Assembly: GCA_051884915.1 (NCBI GenBank)
Contig: JBJEWF010000080.1
Span: 54,103 to 118,102, forward strand
From: RUG572 sp051884915
GTDB lineage: Bacteria; Verrucomicrobiota; Kiritimatiellia; RFP12; UBA1067
DNA length: 64,000 nt
Direction: 5' to 3'
Part shown: positions 1 to 8,605 of the stretch, one piece after another
Numbering within the stretch: position 1 is the stretch's first letter
Layout of the letters: every line of letters starts with the position of its first letter
Program-made: the position numbers and the translations under genes
Notes under the pieces: generated by a model
Told to the model about the DNA's origin: nothing
Seen by the model: the letters and a program-made list of their open reading frames with translations, nothing else
Databases searched by the model: none

Positions 1-294
1 GTCGGTCTCCTCCAGCAGCAGGCGGACGGCGGACGGCGCCCCTTCCGACACGTCAAGATGCGCGCGCCAATTGTCCTTCGTGATGACGTTCGGAACCCGC
101 AGCGCCTCGCAGACGTGGCCCACCAGATGGCCGAAACTCGTGCGCGCGATCCGGTCGGCCTCCCCGGGATCGTCCGTGATCCCGGCCTTGAGGATGTTGT
201 CGATCGCGAGTTTGCGCCGCTTCCGGAAAAAGGGATAGAGGAAACGGCCAACGGCGCTTCCCCAGTCGTACGCTTTGCGGTCCAGCAAGTTCAT
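1..294 (-). CDS. LpxL/HtrB-like lipid A acyltransferase, N-terminal part (cut by window edge)
   Basis: Only the first 98 codons are inside the window; the gene runs off the left edge. The start MNLLDRKAYDWGSAVGRF is followed by a basic stretch (FRKRRKLAIDNI) and by ADRIARTSFGHLVGHVCEAL, which resembles the N-terminal region of the lysophospholipid acyltransferase family that adds secondary acyl chains to lipid A at the inner membrane. The catalytic HX4D/E motif expected further on lies outside the window, so activity cannot be judged. I chose the ATG at 294 because homology-like sequence begins right after it; no strong Shine-Dalgarno is visible. Family assignment is by pattern and moderately sure. 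Confidence 0.6.
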   Translation of the reverse strand, partial: MNLLDRKAYDWGSAVGRFLYPFFRKRRKLAIDNILKAGITDDPGEADRIARTSFGHLVGHVCEALRVPNVITKDNWRAHLDVSEGAPSAVRLLLEETD

Positions 295-389
295 ATCGAA
301 ACCCGAACGCGAACGGGCGGACGGACTCTTCCCGGCGAGATTCCGCCCCTCCCCGGCGACGCGCCCGCCCCGGCCGTCCCCCCGGCCGG

Positions 390-1844
390 TCAGCCGCGGA
401 GGACCTTGTCGTAGTCGAGGCCGTAGCGCGCCAGTTCAAGACGCACGTCGTACTTGCCGCGCGAGAACGGCACCATCAGCTTGCGGGCCTCGGGACTGCA
501 GGCGTCCTCCTTCTCCGCGCGCCACGCGACCGTCGCGCCGCCCTTCTTGCCGCGGCCGAGTTCCATGCACATCTGGCCCAGGCAGCAGGCCGTGGAGGAA
601 CGCTGCGCCGCCTCGGCGTTCGTGACCGTCAGGTCCGGATCGCCCGCGCGGATCGCCTCCAGCCAGTTGCGCCAGTGGTCGGCGGAGGTGCGCAGCCTGA
701 CGGCCGGGCTGGCGATCGGTTCGAGCAGACGGTTCTTCGAGGCCATCAGCGGCTGCATCTTGCCGTTCGACGGCACGTCGGGGTCGCTCGGCGTGACTTT
801 CACGGTGCCGCGCATGCAGTAGAGCCACTCGCCCTTCTCGCCGATGAACTTCACGCCCATCGGGAACTTGTCGCACACGTGGACGTCGGTCCGGCCCCCG
901 TTGTAGGAATAGTGGAGATCGTAGTGGGTGTGGACGTTCCAGAGCCTGCCGCCCGTCGTGTCCATCCAGCTGCACGTGCCCGAGACGCCGTCCGGACCCG
1001 AATCGTCCTTGCCGAGGCCCCACTGGGCGATGTCGATGTGGTGCGCGCCCCAGTTCGTGATCATGCCCCAGCCGTACGGCGCCATCTGGATCCAGCCCGG
1101 CCGGTCGCCGATTTTCCCGAGGTCCTGCTGGTGCACGCGCGTCCAGTTGTAGGGCGTGACGTCCGCGCCCGGCGTCGGCCCGAGCCACATGTCGTAGTTG
1201 AGGTTGGCGGGAACCGGCTCGACCTTCGAGCTGCCGCCCGACCGGTCGCAGCCGATGCCCACCTCGACGCGCCGGATCTCGCCGATGCGGCCGTTCGCCA
1301 CGAGTTCGCACACGAGGTGGAACTGGGGCTTGCTGCGCTGCCAGGACCCGACCTGGACGACGCGATTGCGCATTTTGGCGAGATTGGCGATGATGCGGCC
1401 TTCCGTGATCGTCTGGGAGAACGGCTTCTGCAGCCAGATGTGCTTGCCGGCCGCGAGCGCCGCGCACGCGACGAGCGTGTGCCAGTGGTCGGGGATGCAG
1501 ATCTCGACGGCGTCGATGGACGGGTCGGCCAGCAGGTCGTGGTAGTCGGCGTAGGGCTTGACCTGATAGCCCGGATCCTCCTTGTAGAGCTTCTTCACGA
1601 AGTCGACGCCATGGGCCAGGCGATTCGAGTCGAGATCGCACACGGCGGTGATGCGGCAGAGGTCCTTGTGCCGGGCCGCGAGCGGCATGTCCATCGTCGT
1701 GGAAATGCGGCCGATGCCGATTACGCCGACGTTGACCTTTTCGTTGGCGGCGAACTTGCGGACGCCGCCGACGCAGCCGGAAAACACGAACGGGGCCGCG
1801 AAAGCCGCAGACGCGCCGAGAAAGTGACGACGGTTCATTTGCAT
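390..1844 (-). CDS. Tat-exported Gfo/Idh/MocA family oxidoreductase
   Basis: 484 residues. The N-terminus carries a twin-arginine signal (NRRHFLGASAAF) ending in a lipobox-like FSGC, so the protein is probably exported folded with its nucleotide and perhaps lipid-anchored. A Rossmann motif (GVIGIGRIS, about residues 41-49), DHWHT and the C-terminal catalytic segment NWGAHHIDIAQWG mark it as an NAD(P)-dependent sugar oxidoreductase or GH109-like hydrolase of this fold. The usual EKP motif reads QKP here. A strong AAGGAG lies ten bases before the first ATG and sixteen before the alternative ATG two codons on, so the first start is preferred. The substrate is unknown. Confidence 0.85.
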   Translation of the reverse strand: MQMNRRHFLGASAAFAAPFVFSGCVGGVRKFAANEKVNVGVIGIGRISTTMDMPLAARHKDLCRITAVCDLDSNRLAHGVDFVKKLYKEDPGYQVKPYADYHDLLADPSIDAVEICIPDHWHTLVACAALAAGKHIWLQKPFSQTITEGRIIANLAKMRNRVVQVGSWQRSKPQFHLVCELVANGRIGEIRRVEVGIGCDRSGGSSKVEPVPANLNYDMWLGPTPGADVTPYNWTRVHQQDLGKIGDRPGWIQMAPYGWGMITNWGAHHIDIAQWGLGKDDSGPDGVSGTCSWMDTTGGRLWNVHTHYDLHYSYNGGRTDVHVCDKFPMGVKFIGEKGEWLYCMRGTVKVTPSDPDVPSNGKMQPLMASKNRLLEPIASPAVRLRTSADHWRNWLEAIRAGDPDLTVTNAEAAQRSSTACCLGQMCMELGRGKKGGATVAWRAEKEDACSPEARKLMVPFSRGKYDVRLELARYGLDYDKVLRG

Positions 1845-1928
1845 GGAAACGGAACTCCTTGTGTCTGAAATTGAATCAACATTGCGATTGTCTCAAAAAT
1901 CGGCGGACTTGTCCAATGGAAACTGGCA

Positions 1929-3308
1929 TTACGGGTTGGCGCCGTAGAAGCAGAGTCCGCCGTAGGTCCAGTTCGGCCGGGGCATCCCGGGGAAATTCGC
2001 GCGGTCCATCGTCAGCAGGACAAAGCGGAACGGATAGCCCTCCGGCAGTTCCGCCACGCAGGGCCAGACGCGCCCGTTCGCGCACGTCCCGTCCCACGGC
2101 GGAAAGTCGAACGCGAGCCGGCCCTTCATCTTCAGGTCGGGATAGGAATAGACGTAGCAGGCCCTCTCGGCGCTTCCGGTGAAACAGTAGCGAACGCCAT
2201 CGATCCACGCAATCGTCGTTCCCGTCGAATCCTGTTCGACCGGCCCGGCGACGTTCACGAAAACGCCGTCCCAGGAGCGGGACTGGAGCAGCGACGCGCG
2301 GATTCCCCGCGGCGTGAATTCCGAGACGAACAGCGACCACCGCTTCGCCTTCCCGTCCCAGGTGGCGCAGGGATCTTCGTTCATCCCCTTGAGCCCCAGC
2401 GACTTCGCCCGCATGACGGAAAGGCCGTGCAGCGGGTTCGTCTCGCTCCAGACGGCGTTCACGCCGCCTTCGGCCCGCCGGCCCAGCTCGGCGGTTCCCG
2501 TGGAGAAGTTGCACGCGTAGCCCTTCCAGAACCCGTCCACGTCGTCGTAGAACAGGTGGCTCGCCAGATCGTTGCGCAGTTTGCCGTCGCCATAGTCGAA
2601 CAGGACGATTCCCTCCAGCCGCACGTCGAAGAGCGAGGGATCGAAGCTCGCCACCCCCTGGCAGGCGCCGTAGGCCCGGGAGCTGAACGTGAAGAACGCG
2701 CGGCGGCCCTCCATGTACAGGCGGTTTTCGCGTCCCGTCGTCACGAAGCGGACGTCCGCCTGCCCGATTCCCGCCGTCAGCGACGCGGCAGCCGCCGTCA
2801 CGTTGGTCGACACGCAGAACTTGACCGTCTGCAGATTCGTCTTGAGCGACGGCACGAAGCCCGCGGGAATCCGCGCGAGGTCCAGAAGCGCCGTCCGCCC
2901 CGCCTTCGTCGCCAGCACGGCCGGGCGCTGGTCGCCCGTCACCACGACGGACAGGTCGAACGGCACGGCGGGCAGGTCTTTCGTCGCCGCATCGACCGCC
3001 ACGCGCATTTTCACGTCGCCCGCCGCCGTCGCGAAGGCGATCTCGGCCGGCAGCGACGTCACGCGCGCCATGTAGCGGGCGGCCGGCCAGAAGCCGCCGA
3101 CGACGCGCAGGGCCGCATTGGTCAGCACGGGATACTGGACCGAAGCCGCGACCGCCGTCTCCGGCCTGTACGCGCAGAGCGTCAGTTCGTTGTCCAGCAC
3201 GAACCGCCGCGAGGCGAGACGGGCGAACGAGAGCGCGCAGGGATCGAGCGCGGCCAGCGCGGACAGCGTTCCGAACAGCGCGGCGAGGAAACTAGAATGC
3301 CTTCTCAT
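1929..3308 (-). CDS. Exported protein, possible GH43/GH32-like beta-propeller
   Basis: 459 residues with a probable Sec signal (MRRHSSFLAALFGTLSALAAL). The N-terminal half looks beta-rich and carries no motif I recognise. The C-terminal half has NEDPCATWDGKAKRWSLFVS, the DPCxxWD-x-W-xLF pattern seen at blade starts of five-bladed propeller glycosidases, then further short beta repeats (YVYSYPDLKMKGRL, FVLLTMDRANFPG). The start at 3308 overlaps the end of the FmdB gene by 17 bases and is preceded by AAAGGCGAG, which fits translational coupling. A carbohydrate-binding or carbohydrate-cleaving role is inference; I cannot point to all three acidic residues of GH43. Confidence 0.55.
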   Translation of the reverse strand: MRRHSSFLAALFGTLSALAALDPCALSFARLASRRFVLDNELTLCAYRPETAVAASVQYPVLTNAALRVVGGFWPAARYMARVTSLPAEIAFATAAGDVKMRVAVDAATKDLPAVPFDLSVVVTGDQRPAVLATKAGRTALLDLARIPAGFVPSLKTNLQTVKFCVSTNVTAAAASLTAGIGQADVRFVTTGRENRLYMEGRRAFFTFSSRAYGACQGVASFDPSLFDVRLEGIVLFDYGDGKLRNDLASHLFYDDVDGFWKGYACNFSTGTAELGRRAEGGVNAVWSETNPLHGLSVMRAKSLGLKGMNEDPCATWDGKAKRWSLFVSEFTPRGIRASLLQSRSWDGVFVNVAGPVEQDSTGTTIAWIDGVRYCFTGSAERACYVYSYPDLKMKGRLAFDFPPWDGTCANGRVWPCVAELPEGYPFRFVLLTMDRANFPGMPRPNWTYGGLCFYGANP

Positions 3309-3543
3309 ACTCGCCTTTCTGGACCTTCTTGAAGCAGGAGAAGCCGGCCCGTTTCGCCCGGTAGTGGAGGTCGCTCCGCGAATGGCCCAGCCCCGGCGCC
3401 TGGATGACGCGGACGATCGCCGCGCCGCAGGCGGGGCAGACGGCCAGCTTCGGGTCGTGGATCGACTGCATGATCTCGAAACCGGTCCGGCACTTCGGAC
3501 ACGACTTGTCCGCGGCCTTCGCCTCATAGACGTATGTCGGCAT
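3292..3543 (-). CDS. FmdB-family zinc ribbon protein
   Basis: 83 residues. Starts MPTYVYEA, the hallmark opening of the FmdB (CxxC_CXXC_SSSS) family, with two zinc-binding knuckles, CPKC near residue 15 and CPAC near residue 36. These small cytosolic proteins are of uncertain function and are often linked to transcription. The start lies one base after the stop of the upstream FAD oxidoreductase (TAGaATG), with GGGGAGG in front, so it is cotranscribed. Its 3' end overlaps the next gene by 17 bases. Confidence 0.85.
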   Translation of the reverse strand: MPTYVYEAKAADKSCPKCRTGFEIMQSIHDPKLAVCPACGAAIVRVIQAPGLGHSRSDLHYRAKRAGFSCFKKVQKGEYEKAF

Positions 3544-3544
3544 T

Positions 3545-6500
3545 CTATTTCCTCCCCAGAACGAGTTTGGCGTGCCGGGCGAACGCGCCGCGCGGGTCCG
3601 CGGCGTACGCCTCCAGCGTCTTGCGGCCCAGGCCCTCGGGCGTGTCGCCCAGGCGGTACAGCGCGCGCGCGATGCAGATTTCGCGCAGCGAAAGCGTGCG
3701 CTCCCAGTCGCCCGCCGCGTTCTTGTAGCCGGGGATGCCCGGCGGTTCGGGCCCCATCGTCTGCCAGTGCCCGCCGATGCCCGGGCGTTTCAGCACCGCG
3801 GCCAGCGCCGGCGCGGCGGAGGCGTCGCCCAGTTCCTCAAGCGCCTTGGCGATCGCGCGGAAGTGGGAATATTCGCTCGTCTGCGTCAGCAGGTCCGCCT
3901 TGGCGATCAGCGCGGGGACGGCGGGGCGGTATTGGGCGTGGCCGAGCGCGATCGCATAGCTGTCCATCCAGCTCACGCTGCGGTTGAACTGCCCCATGCC
4001 CCGGTAGTTCCAGCCCTTGTCCCAGTCCGCCGCCTTGAATCTGGCGAGAACCTGTTCCGCGCCGTCCGGCCGCCCCAGCATCGCCAGCACGTGCGCATAG
4101 ATGAATTTCCCCTCGCCCTCGGCCGTCTGCCAGGCGGCCAGCAGGAGCGGCAGCGCGCGGGAGCGGTCCGTCATCAGCACCGGCAGCCCCCCGTATCCGT
4201 CGGCCAGATCCGCCGTCGCCTGCCGGAAGGCCGCGTCCGGCAGCGGGAACGAATCGGCCGTCGCCGTGTCCTCCTCCCGCAGGATCCCCTTCTCCACGAG
4301 GTGGCGCTGCAGGGCCTTGATGTCGACGTTCCGGACGGTCGTTCCGTTCTTCACCGCCAGGGCCGCCGCCGTGCCGGCCGCGTAGCCCTGGTTCTGGATG
4401 TCGGGCTGCATGCGGAGAATCGGCATGGCGTCGCGGTGGGCGCTGATGCCAAGCCCCGTCACCAGCAGCCCATCCAGCGTCTTGGGCAGCAGGCAGCGGT
4501 ACGGCAGGTTCACGTACATCGGCTGGTGGCCCGGATCCTGGATGAAGAACAGGTCGTCCCGCGTCTGGCCGTGCGAGTCGAAATTGGAGTAGGTCCGCGT
4601 GATCGTGTCGGGGTACGTGCGGCCGTTCACCACGTCCGGCGCGCCCATGTAGAACGCGCCGACCAGCCGGCGGCGTTCGCGGCTGTTCAGGACCTGCGCC
4701 TGGTCCCAGGTCCCTTCGGGGAGGCTCAGGCGCGAACGCAGCGCGAAGTAGAAGACGTCCGTCGCGTCCGTATCGTCCAGAAAGCCGATGTCGGAGTTGG
4801 CGTAGGCGACGCCCAGCGTGTTCTGCGCCTGGCCGACGCCCTGAAGGGAGAGTTCGTCGTCGGTGATGAACTCCGTGTCCTGCCCGGCCATCGCCGGCAG
4901 TTCCGCATTGCCCGTCGCGTCGATGGCATTCCGGCAGGTCACGAGGCCGCGCGTGCCGTCCTCCATCACGACGACCACGCCGACGACGCGCGCGCCGTCC
5001 GTCACGACGCCGTTGGCGAACGCGCCGAACCAGATTTCCGCGCCCGCCTGGCGCTGCTGCGAGCGGTACCATTCGCTCTTCGCCTGCGGAAAGACGCTGC
5101 CGAGCGCCCGCGTCCCCTCGTCGATCTCCCGCGTGAAGCCGATGCGGTTGCCGTACCAGTAGACGCCGATCAGCCCGTCCGTCTGGACGCCGCCCTCGAC
5201 GTAGAGATACTCGCAGACGATCGTCCGGGCGCCGTGGCGCGCCGCGGCGATGCCGGCGGGGCCGCCGCCCGTGCCGGCGCCGACCACCAGCGTGTCGCAC
5301 GAAGCGAGCACGGGCAGCGCGTCCGCCGCCGTGACGCGCCCCGTCGCGTTGACGGCCCAGGCCGCCAGTTCGCCCTGGTGCTCGCCCAGGATCCAGCCGC
5401 TCCGGAGCGCCGGGCCGCCGGCGGCCGTCTTTTCCGCCGCGGCCCGAGCCGTCCGGCCGGCCCGCGCGGCCGCGTCCCGGCCCACGCGCGTTCCCGTCTT
5501 GATCAGCGCGCCGGGCTTGAGGAAGCTCTCCCGCGCCGCGTCCGACAGGCCGGCGCGCGGGCCCAGCACGTAGACGCCCTCCGTTCCCCGGGGCTGCAGG
5601 CAGCGCAGGTCAAGCGCCGCGGCGCCCGGCCAGGTCCCGGCCGTCGCCCGGCATCTGAACACGTCCGGCGCCAGGCAGGTCAGGGAATTCGCGGCGTCCA
5701 CCTGCGTCGCCGTGAACGTCCGGTCCCGCGCCAGCTGCTCCGCCGCCGCGAACGCGCGCGCCGAACCGTCCGCCATGGGGATCTTCACGTCGCACAGCCA
5801 GAACCGCGCGGCAATCACCGGCGGGAAATCCGGCTTCAGATGGTTCTTCACCGGCACGGCGAACGGTTCCGTCAGGGCGCGGGCGGAGACGCCTTCGCCC
5901 GTGGGCCGTTCGCCCGAGATGACAATGCGCTGGAACGCCCGCTCCCCGGCGGGGAACGGTTCCGCCTCGCCGCCGGCGAGCCGTGCCGCCGTCGCGCGGG
6001 GGGTCGCGTCGACCAGCACTTTCGCGCGGACGACCTGGCGGCCGCTGCGGTTCGCCATGACGACGCCGGCGAAGCGTCCGGCCGCGTCCGTCATCACGTC
6101 GCAGACGAGAGCGCCCGTCAGATACGGCACCTTCGCCGCGAGCAGCTGCCGGTCGAGCGTGCGCTTCACGAGAAACGGCGTCGTCCGGGAAGCCAGCGCC
6201 CTTCCGTCGCATTCGGCAAGGACGCGGATTTCCCCCAGCAGCTGCCGCGGATAGGTCTCCGCCTTCGCGCAGAACACCTTCACGTAGCGGCAGGAGGTCC
6301 GGACGGGAAGGAACAGGCGGCGGACGTCCGTCCCCGCCTCGGCAACGTCCGGCACGCCCTCGGCCGCGCGCCAGGTCGTGCCGTCGGCGCTCGTCGAGAC
6401 GGCCATCGACCGCGTCAGGTAGCCCTGCGCCGGCAGCCCCTTCAACGTCCCGTCCGCGCGCGGATGGACGCGGACGAACGAGTCCAGGCAGACCCCGGCG

Positions 6501-6952
6501 ATCCTGCAGACCTTCCCCAGATCGACCGAAACGGTCACGTCGCCGTCGAACTGGACGCTCCCGCGGACCGCGTCCGCCGCCCGTCCGTCGTTGAGCAGCG
6601 TCCGCCGGGGATCCGCATGGACGGCGGCCGGCGGCCGGTCGGTCGCGTAGGTGAACGGGAGGCCTGTCGGCTCCTCGTGGGACGCGTCGAAGAGCGCCCG
6701 GTAAAGCGGCGCGTCCGTTTCGTCGCGGGGATCGCGGACGACCCGCAGCGTGCCGGCCATGTCCTCGCCCAGATAGGGCCGGGGCGCGAGCAGAAACACC
6801 TTCGCGCCCGCCTCCCGGGCGGCCAGGGCCGCCGCGACGGCCCCCGAAGAGCCGCCGACGACGACAACGTCCGTCTCGTGGACGATCGGCAGTTCGGCCG
6901 CGGACGCGGAAAGGAAAAGGCAGAGGCAAAGCAGTGGCAGAGGCGTTTTCAT
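3545..6952 (-). CDS. Large exported FAD-dependent oxidoreductase with two Rossmann domains
   Basis: 1135 residues. A Sec signal (MKTPLPLLCLCLFLSASAAE) precedes a first FAD_oxidored-type dinucleotide fold (DVVVVGGSSGAVAAALAA). Next comes a discoidin-like beta segment around residues 125-225 (SVQFDGDVTVSVDLGK). A second dinucleotide-binding fold (DTLVVGAGTGGGPAGIAAA) starts near residue 555, followed by VEGGVQTDGLIG and PYRCLLPKTLDGLLVTG, typical of the PF12831 FAD_oxidored family. The C-terminal 250 residues look like helical HEAT-type repeats. The family is common in glycan-degrading PVC bacteria but mostly uncharacterised. The ATG at 6952 was chosen because the signal peptide begins there. 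Confidence 0.8.
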   Translation of the reverse strand: MKTPLPLLCLCLFLSASAAELPIVHETDVVVVGGSSGAVAAALAAREAGAKVFLLAPRPYLGEDMAGTLRVVRDPRDETDAPLYRALFDASHEEPTGLPFTYATDRPPAAVHADPRRTLLNDGRAADAVRGSVQFDGDVTVSVDLGKVCRIAGVCLDSFVRVHPRADGTLKGLPAQGYLTRSMAVSTSADGTTWRAAEGVPDVAEAGTDVRRLFLPVRTSCRYVKVFCAKAETYPRQLLGEIRVLAECDGRALASRTTPFLVKRTLDRQLLAAKVPYLTGALVCDVMTDAAGRFAGVVMANRSGRQVVRAKVLVDATPRATAARLAGGEAEPFPAGERAFQRIVISGERPTGEGVSARALTEPFAVPVKNHLKPDFPPVIAARFWLCDVKIPMADGSARAFAAAEQLARDRTFTATQVDAANSLTCLAPDVFRCRATAGTWPGAAALDLRCLQPRGTEGVYVLGPRAGLSDAARESFLKPGALIKTGTRVGRDAAARAGRTARAAAEKTAAGGPALRSGWILGEHQGELAAWAVNATGRVTAADALPVLASCDTLVVGAGTGGGPAGIAAARHGARTIVCEYLYVEGGVQTDGLIGVYWYGNRIGFTREIDEGTRALGSVFPQAKSEWYRSQQRQAGAEIWFGAFANGVVTDGARVVGVVVVMEDGTRGLVTCRNAIDATGNAELPAMAGQDTEFITDDELSLQGVGQAQNTLGVAYANSDIGFLDDTDATDVFYFALRSRLSLPEGTWDQAQVLNSRERRRLVGAFYMGAPDVVNGRTYPDTITRTYSNFDSHGQTRDDLFFIQDPGHQPMYVNLPYRCLLPKTLDGLLVTGLGISAHRDAMPILRMQPDIQNQGYAAGTAAALAVKNGTTVRNVDIKALQRHLVEKGILREEDTATADSFPLPDAAFRQATADLADGYGGLPVLMTDRSRALPLLLAAWQTAEGEGKFIYAHVLAMLGRPDGAEQVLARFKAADWDKGWNYRGMGQFNRSVSWMDSYAIALGHAQYRPAVPALIAKADLLTQTSEYSHFRAIAKALEELGDASAAPALAAVLKRPGIGGHWQTMGPEPPGIPGYKNAAGDWERTLSLREICIARALYRLGDTPEGLGRKTLEAYAADPRGAFARHAKLVLGRK

Positions 6953-7026
6953 GGCGTTTGGGCGGTGGCGGATTGGAGTTGACGTGAAACCCTTTCGGTC
7001 GCGGCGCCGGCGGCGGACCGGAACCG

Positions 7027-8580
7027 TCACAGGAGGAGGTCCTGCGCGAACTGGACCGGCGGCGGATTTCCGGGCGGGAATTCCTCTTCGGGCGCCTCCG
7101 GCACCTCGACGGACGTCGCCGCCAGGATGGAAGCCTCCGCCGCCGCCTGCGCCTTGGCGCCGCGCTTGCCCTGTTCGCGGTCGCCGAAGCGCGTGCCCTC
7201 GCGGTAGAAGTTCAAGTCGACTTCGCCCGTCTCGCCGTTGCGGTTCTTGGCGATGTCGACGATGGCGAGCAGTTCGTCGTCGTGCCACTGCGCCTTCTTC
7301 GACCGGCACGGGCGGCGCAGCAGGAACACCATGTCGGCGTCCTGCTCGATGGCGCCCGAGTCGCGCAGGTCGGAAAGCTTCGGCACCTCCTCCGCGTCGC
7401 CGCGCTGTTCGTTGCCGCGGGAAAGCTGCGAGAGCACGATGACCGGCACCTTCAGTTCCTTCGCCATGGCCTTGATCTGGCCGGAGATGCGGCCGGTTTC
7501 GAGCTGGCGGCCCTGCCGCGCGTATTCGCGGCAGTTGCAGAGCTGGAGGTAGTCGATCACGATCAGCTCGATGTTGTGCGTGCGCTTCATGCGGCGCGCG
7601 CGCGCGCGCATGTCCGCCACGTCGAGGGAACTGGTGTCGTCGATGTAGATCGGCGCGCTGCGCAGGACGTTGGCGGCCGTGAACAGGCGCTGGCTCGCCG
7701 CCAGGCGTTCGTCCTTGTGCATCATGCCGCGGGCGAGACGCCAGGTGTTGACCGACGCCCGGCCGGCCAGCATGCGCTTGGCCAGCGACTCCGTGCTCAT
7801 TTCCAGGGAGAACATCAGCACGGGATGCGGCCGCCCGTTGTCGACCGGGGACGGCATGCCGTTGATGTCCTGGCCGAGCGCCACGCATTCCGCGATGTTC
7901 ATGGCCAGCGAGGTCTTGCCGACGGACGGGCGCGCGGCAATGACGATCATGTCGCCGGCCTTCAGGCCCATCAGCTTCTCGTCCAGATGCCGGAACCCCG
8001 TCGAAAGGCCGTCGAACTTGCAGCCGCCGTCGTCGAAGAGCCGGTCCATCGCCTTCAGCGTGTTCTCGACCGCCACGCGCCAGTCCGTCCGGATCGACGT
8101 CGTGCCGCCGATTTCGAGGAAGTTCTTCTCCACTTCGCCCAGCAGGACGTCGGCATCCGCGCTCTGGGCCTCGTCAAAGCATTTCGCCTCGGTTTCGCGC
8201 GCGCGCTCGATCAGCGTGCGCAGGAGATGCTTCTGGCGGACGATGCCGATGTAGTATTCGGCGTGGGCGCTCGTCGGCGTGTTGTCGACCAGCGACTGGA
8301 TGGCGGCGACTCCGCCCACGCTGTCCAGCCGGCCCTTCGTCCGCAGGCGCTCCACCAGCGTCACCGCGTCGATGGGCGTCGACTCCCTGCTCATTTCGCA
8401 GAACGTCTCGTAGAAGGTGCGGTTTCTGGGGTCGTAGAAGGACGCGGACGTCAACCCGCGCGACTGGCAGAGGTCGAGGACGCGGGCGTCGTCGCCCATG
8501 GTCGTGTCCAGCAGAATCGAACCGATGATGCCGCGTTCGGCCTCCGCGCTGTGAGGCGGCGTTTTCAAGTCGTGTTCCAT
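7027..8580 (-). CDS. dnaB: Replicative DNA helicase DnaB
   Basis: 517 residues. An N-terminal DnaB domain (HSAEAERGIIGSILLD) is followed by the RecA-like C-terminal helicase core, with Walker A (ARPSVGKTS, about 216-224), a Walker B-like IVIDYLQL and the conserved LSDLRDSGAIEQDADMV. It unwinds DNA at the replication fork in the cytoplasm. The start at 8580 (MEHDLKTPPHS) matches family N-termini, with AGGAGGCG about twelve bases upstream. It lies 25 bases after the UDP-sugar pyrophosphorylase gene on the same strand. Confidence 0.96.
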   Translation of the reverse strand: MEHDLKTPPHSAEAERGIIGSILLDTTMGDDARVLDLCQSRGLTSASFYDPRNRTFYETFCEMSRESTPIDAVTLVERLRTKGRLDSVGGVAAIQSLVDNTPTSAHAEYYIGIVRQKHLLRTLIERARETEAKCFDEAQSADADVLLGEVEKNFLEIGGTTSIRTDWRVAVENTLKAMDRLFDDGGCKFDGLSTGFRHLDEKLMGLKAGDMIVIAARPSVGKTSLAMNIAECVALGQDINGMPSPVDNGRPHPVLMFSLEMSTESLAKRMLAGRASVNTWRLARGMMHKDERLAASQRLFTAANVLRSAPIYIDDTSSLDVADMRARARRMKRTHNIELIVIDYLQLCNCREYARQGRQLETGRISGQIKAMAKELKVPVIVLSQLSRGNEQRGDAEEVPKLSDLRDSGAIEQDADMVFLLRRPCRSKKAQWHDDELLAIVDIAKNRNGETGEVDLNFYREGTRFGDREQGKRGAKAQAAAEASILAATSVEVPEAPEEEFPPGNPPPVQFAQDLLL

Positions 8581-8605
8581 GGCGGGAAGACGCCTCCTGC
8601 CGCGT

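Noticed and set aside
1845..1928. Promoter for the first Tat oxidoreductase (TGATTCAAT with TTGAGA upstream)
   Set aside because: The gap is AT-rich and suggestive, but the spacer would be only 15 bases and the -10 has two mismatches; not strong enough to list.
3572..6982. Long plus-strand open frame opposite the FAD oxidoreductase
   Set aside because: Composition is Arg/Ala/Gly-rich with no recognisable family; the minus-strand gene has a signal peptide and two cofactor folds.
7569..7620. Alternating GC run (cgcgcgcgcgcgc) within dnaB as a recombination or Z-DNA site
   Set aside because: It encodes ordinary Arg-Ala codons of the helicase and is expected from the base composition.
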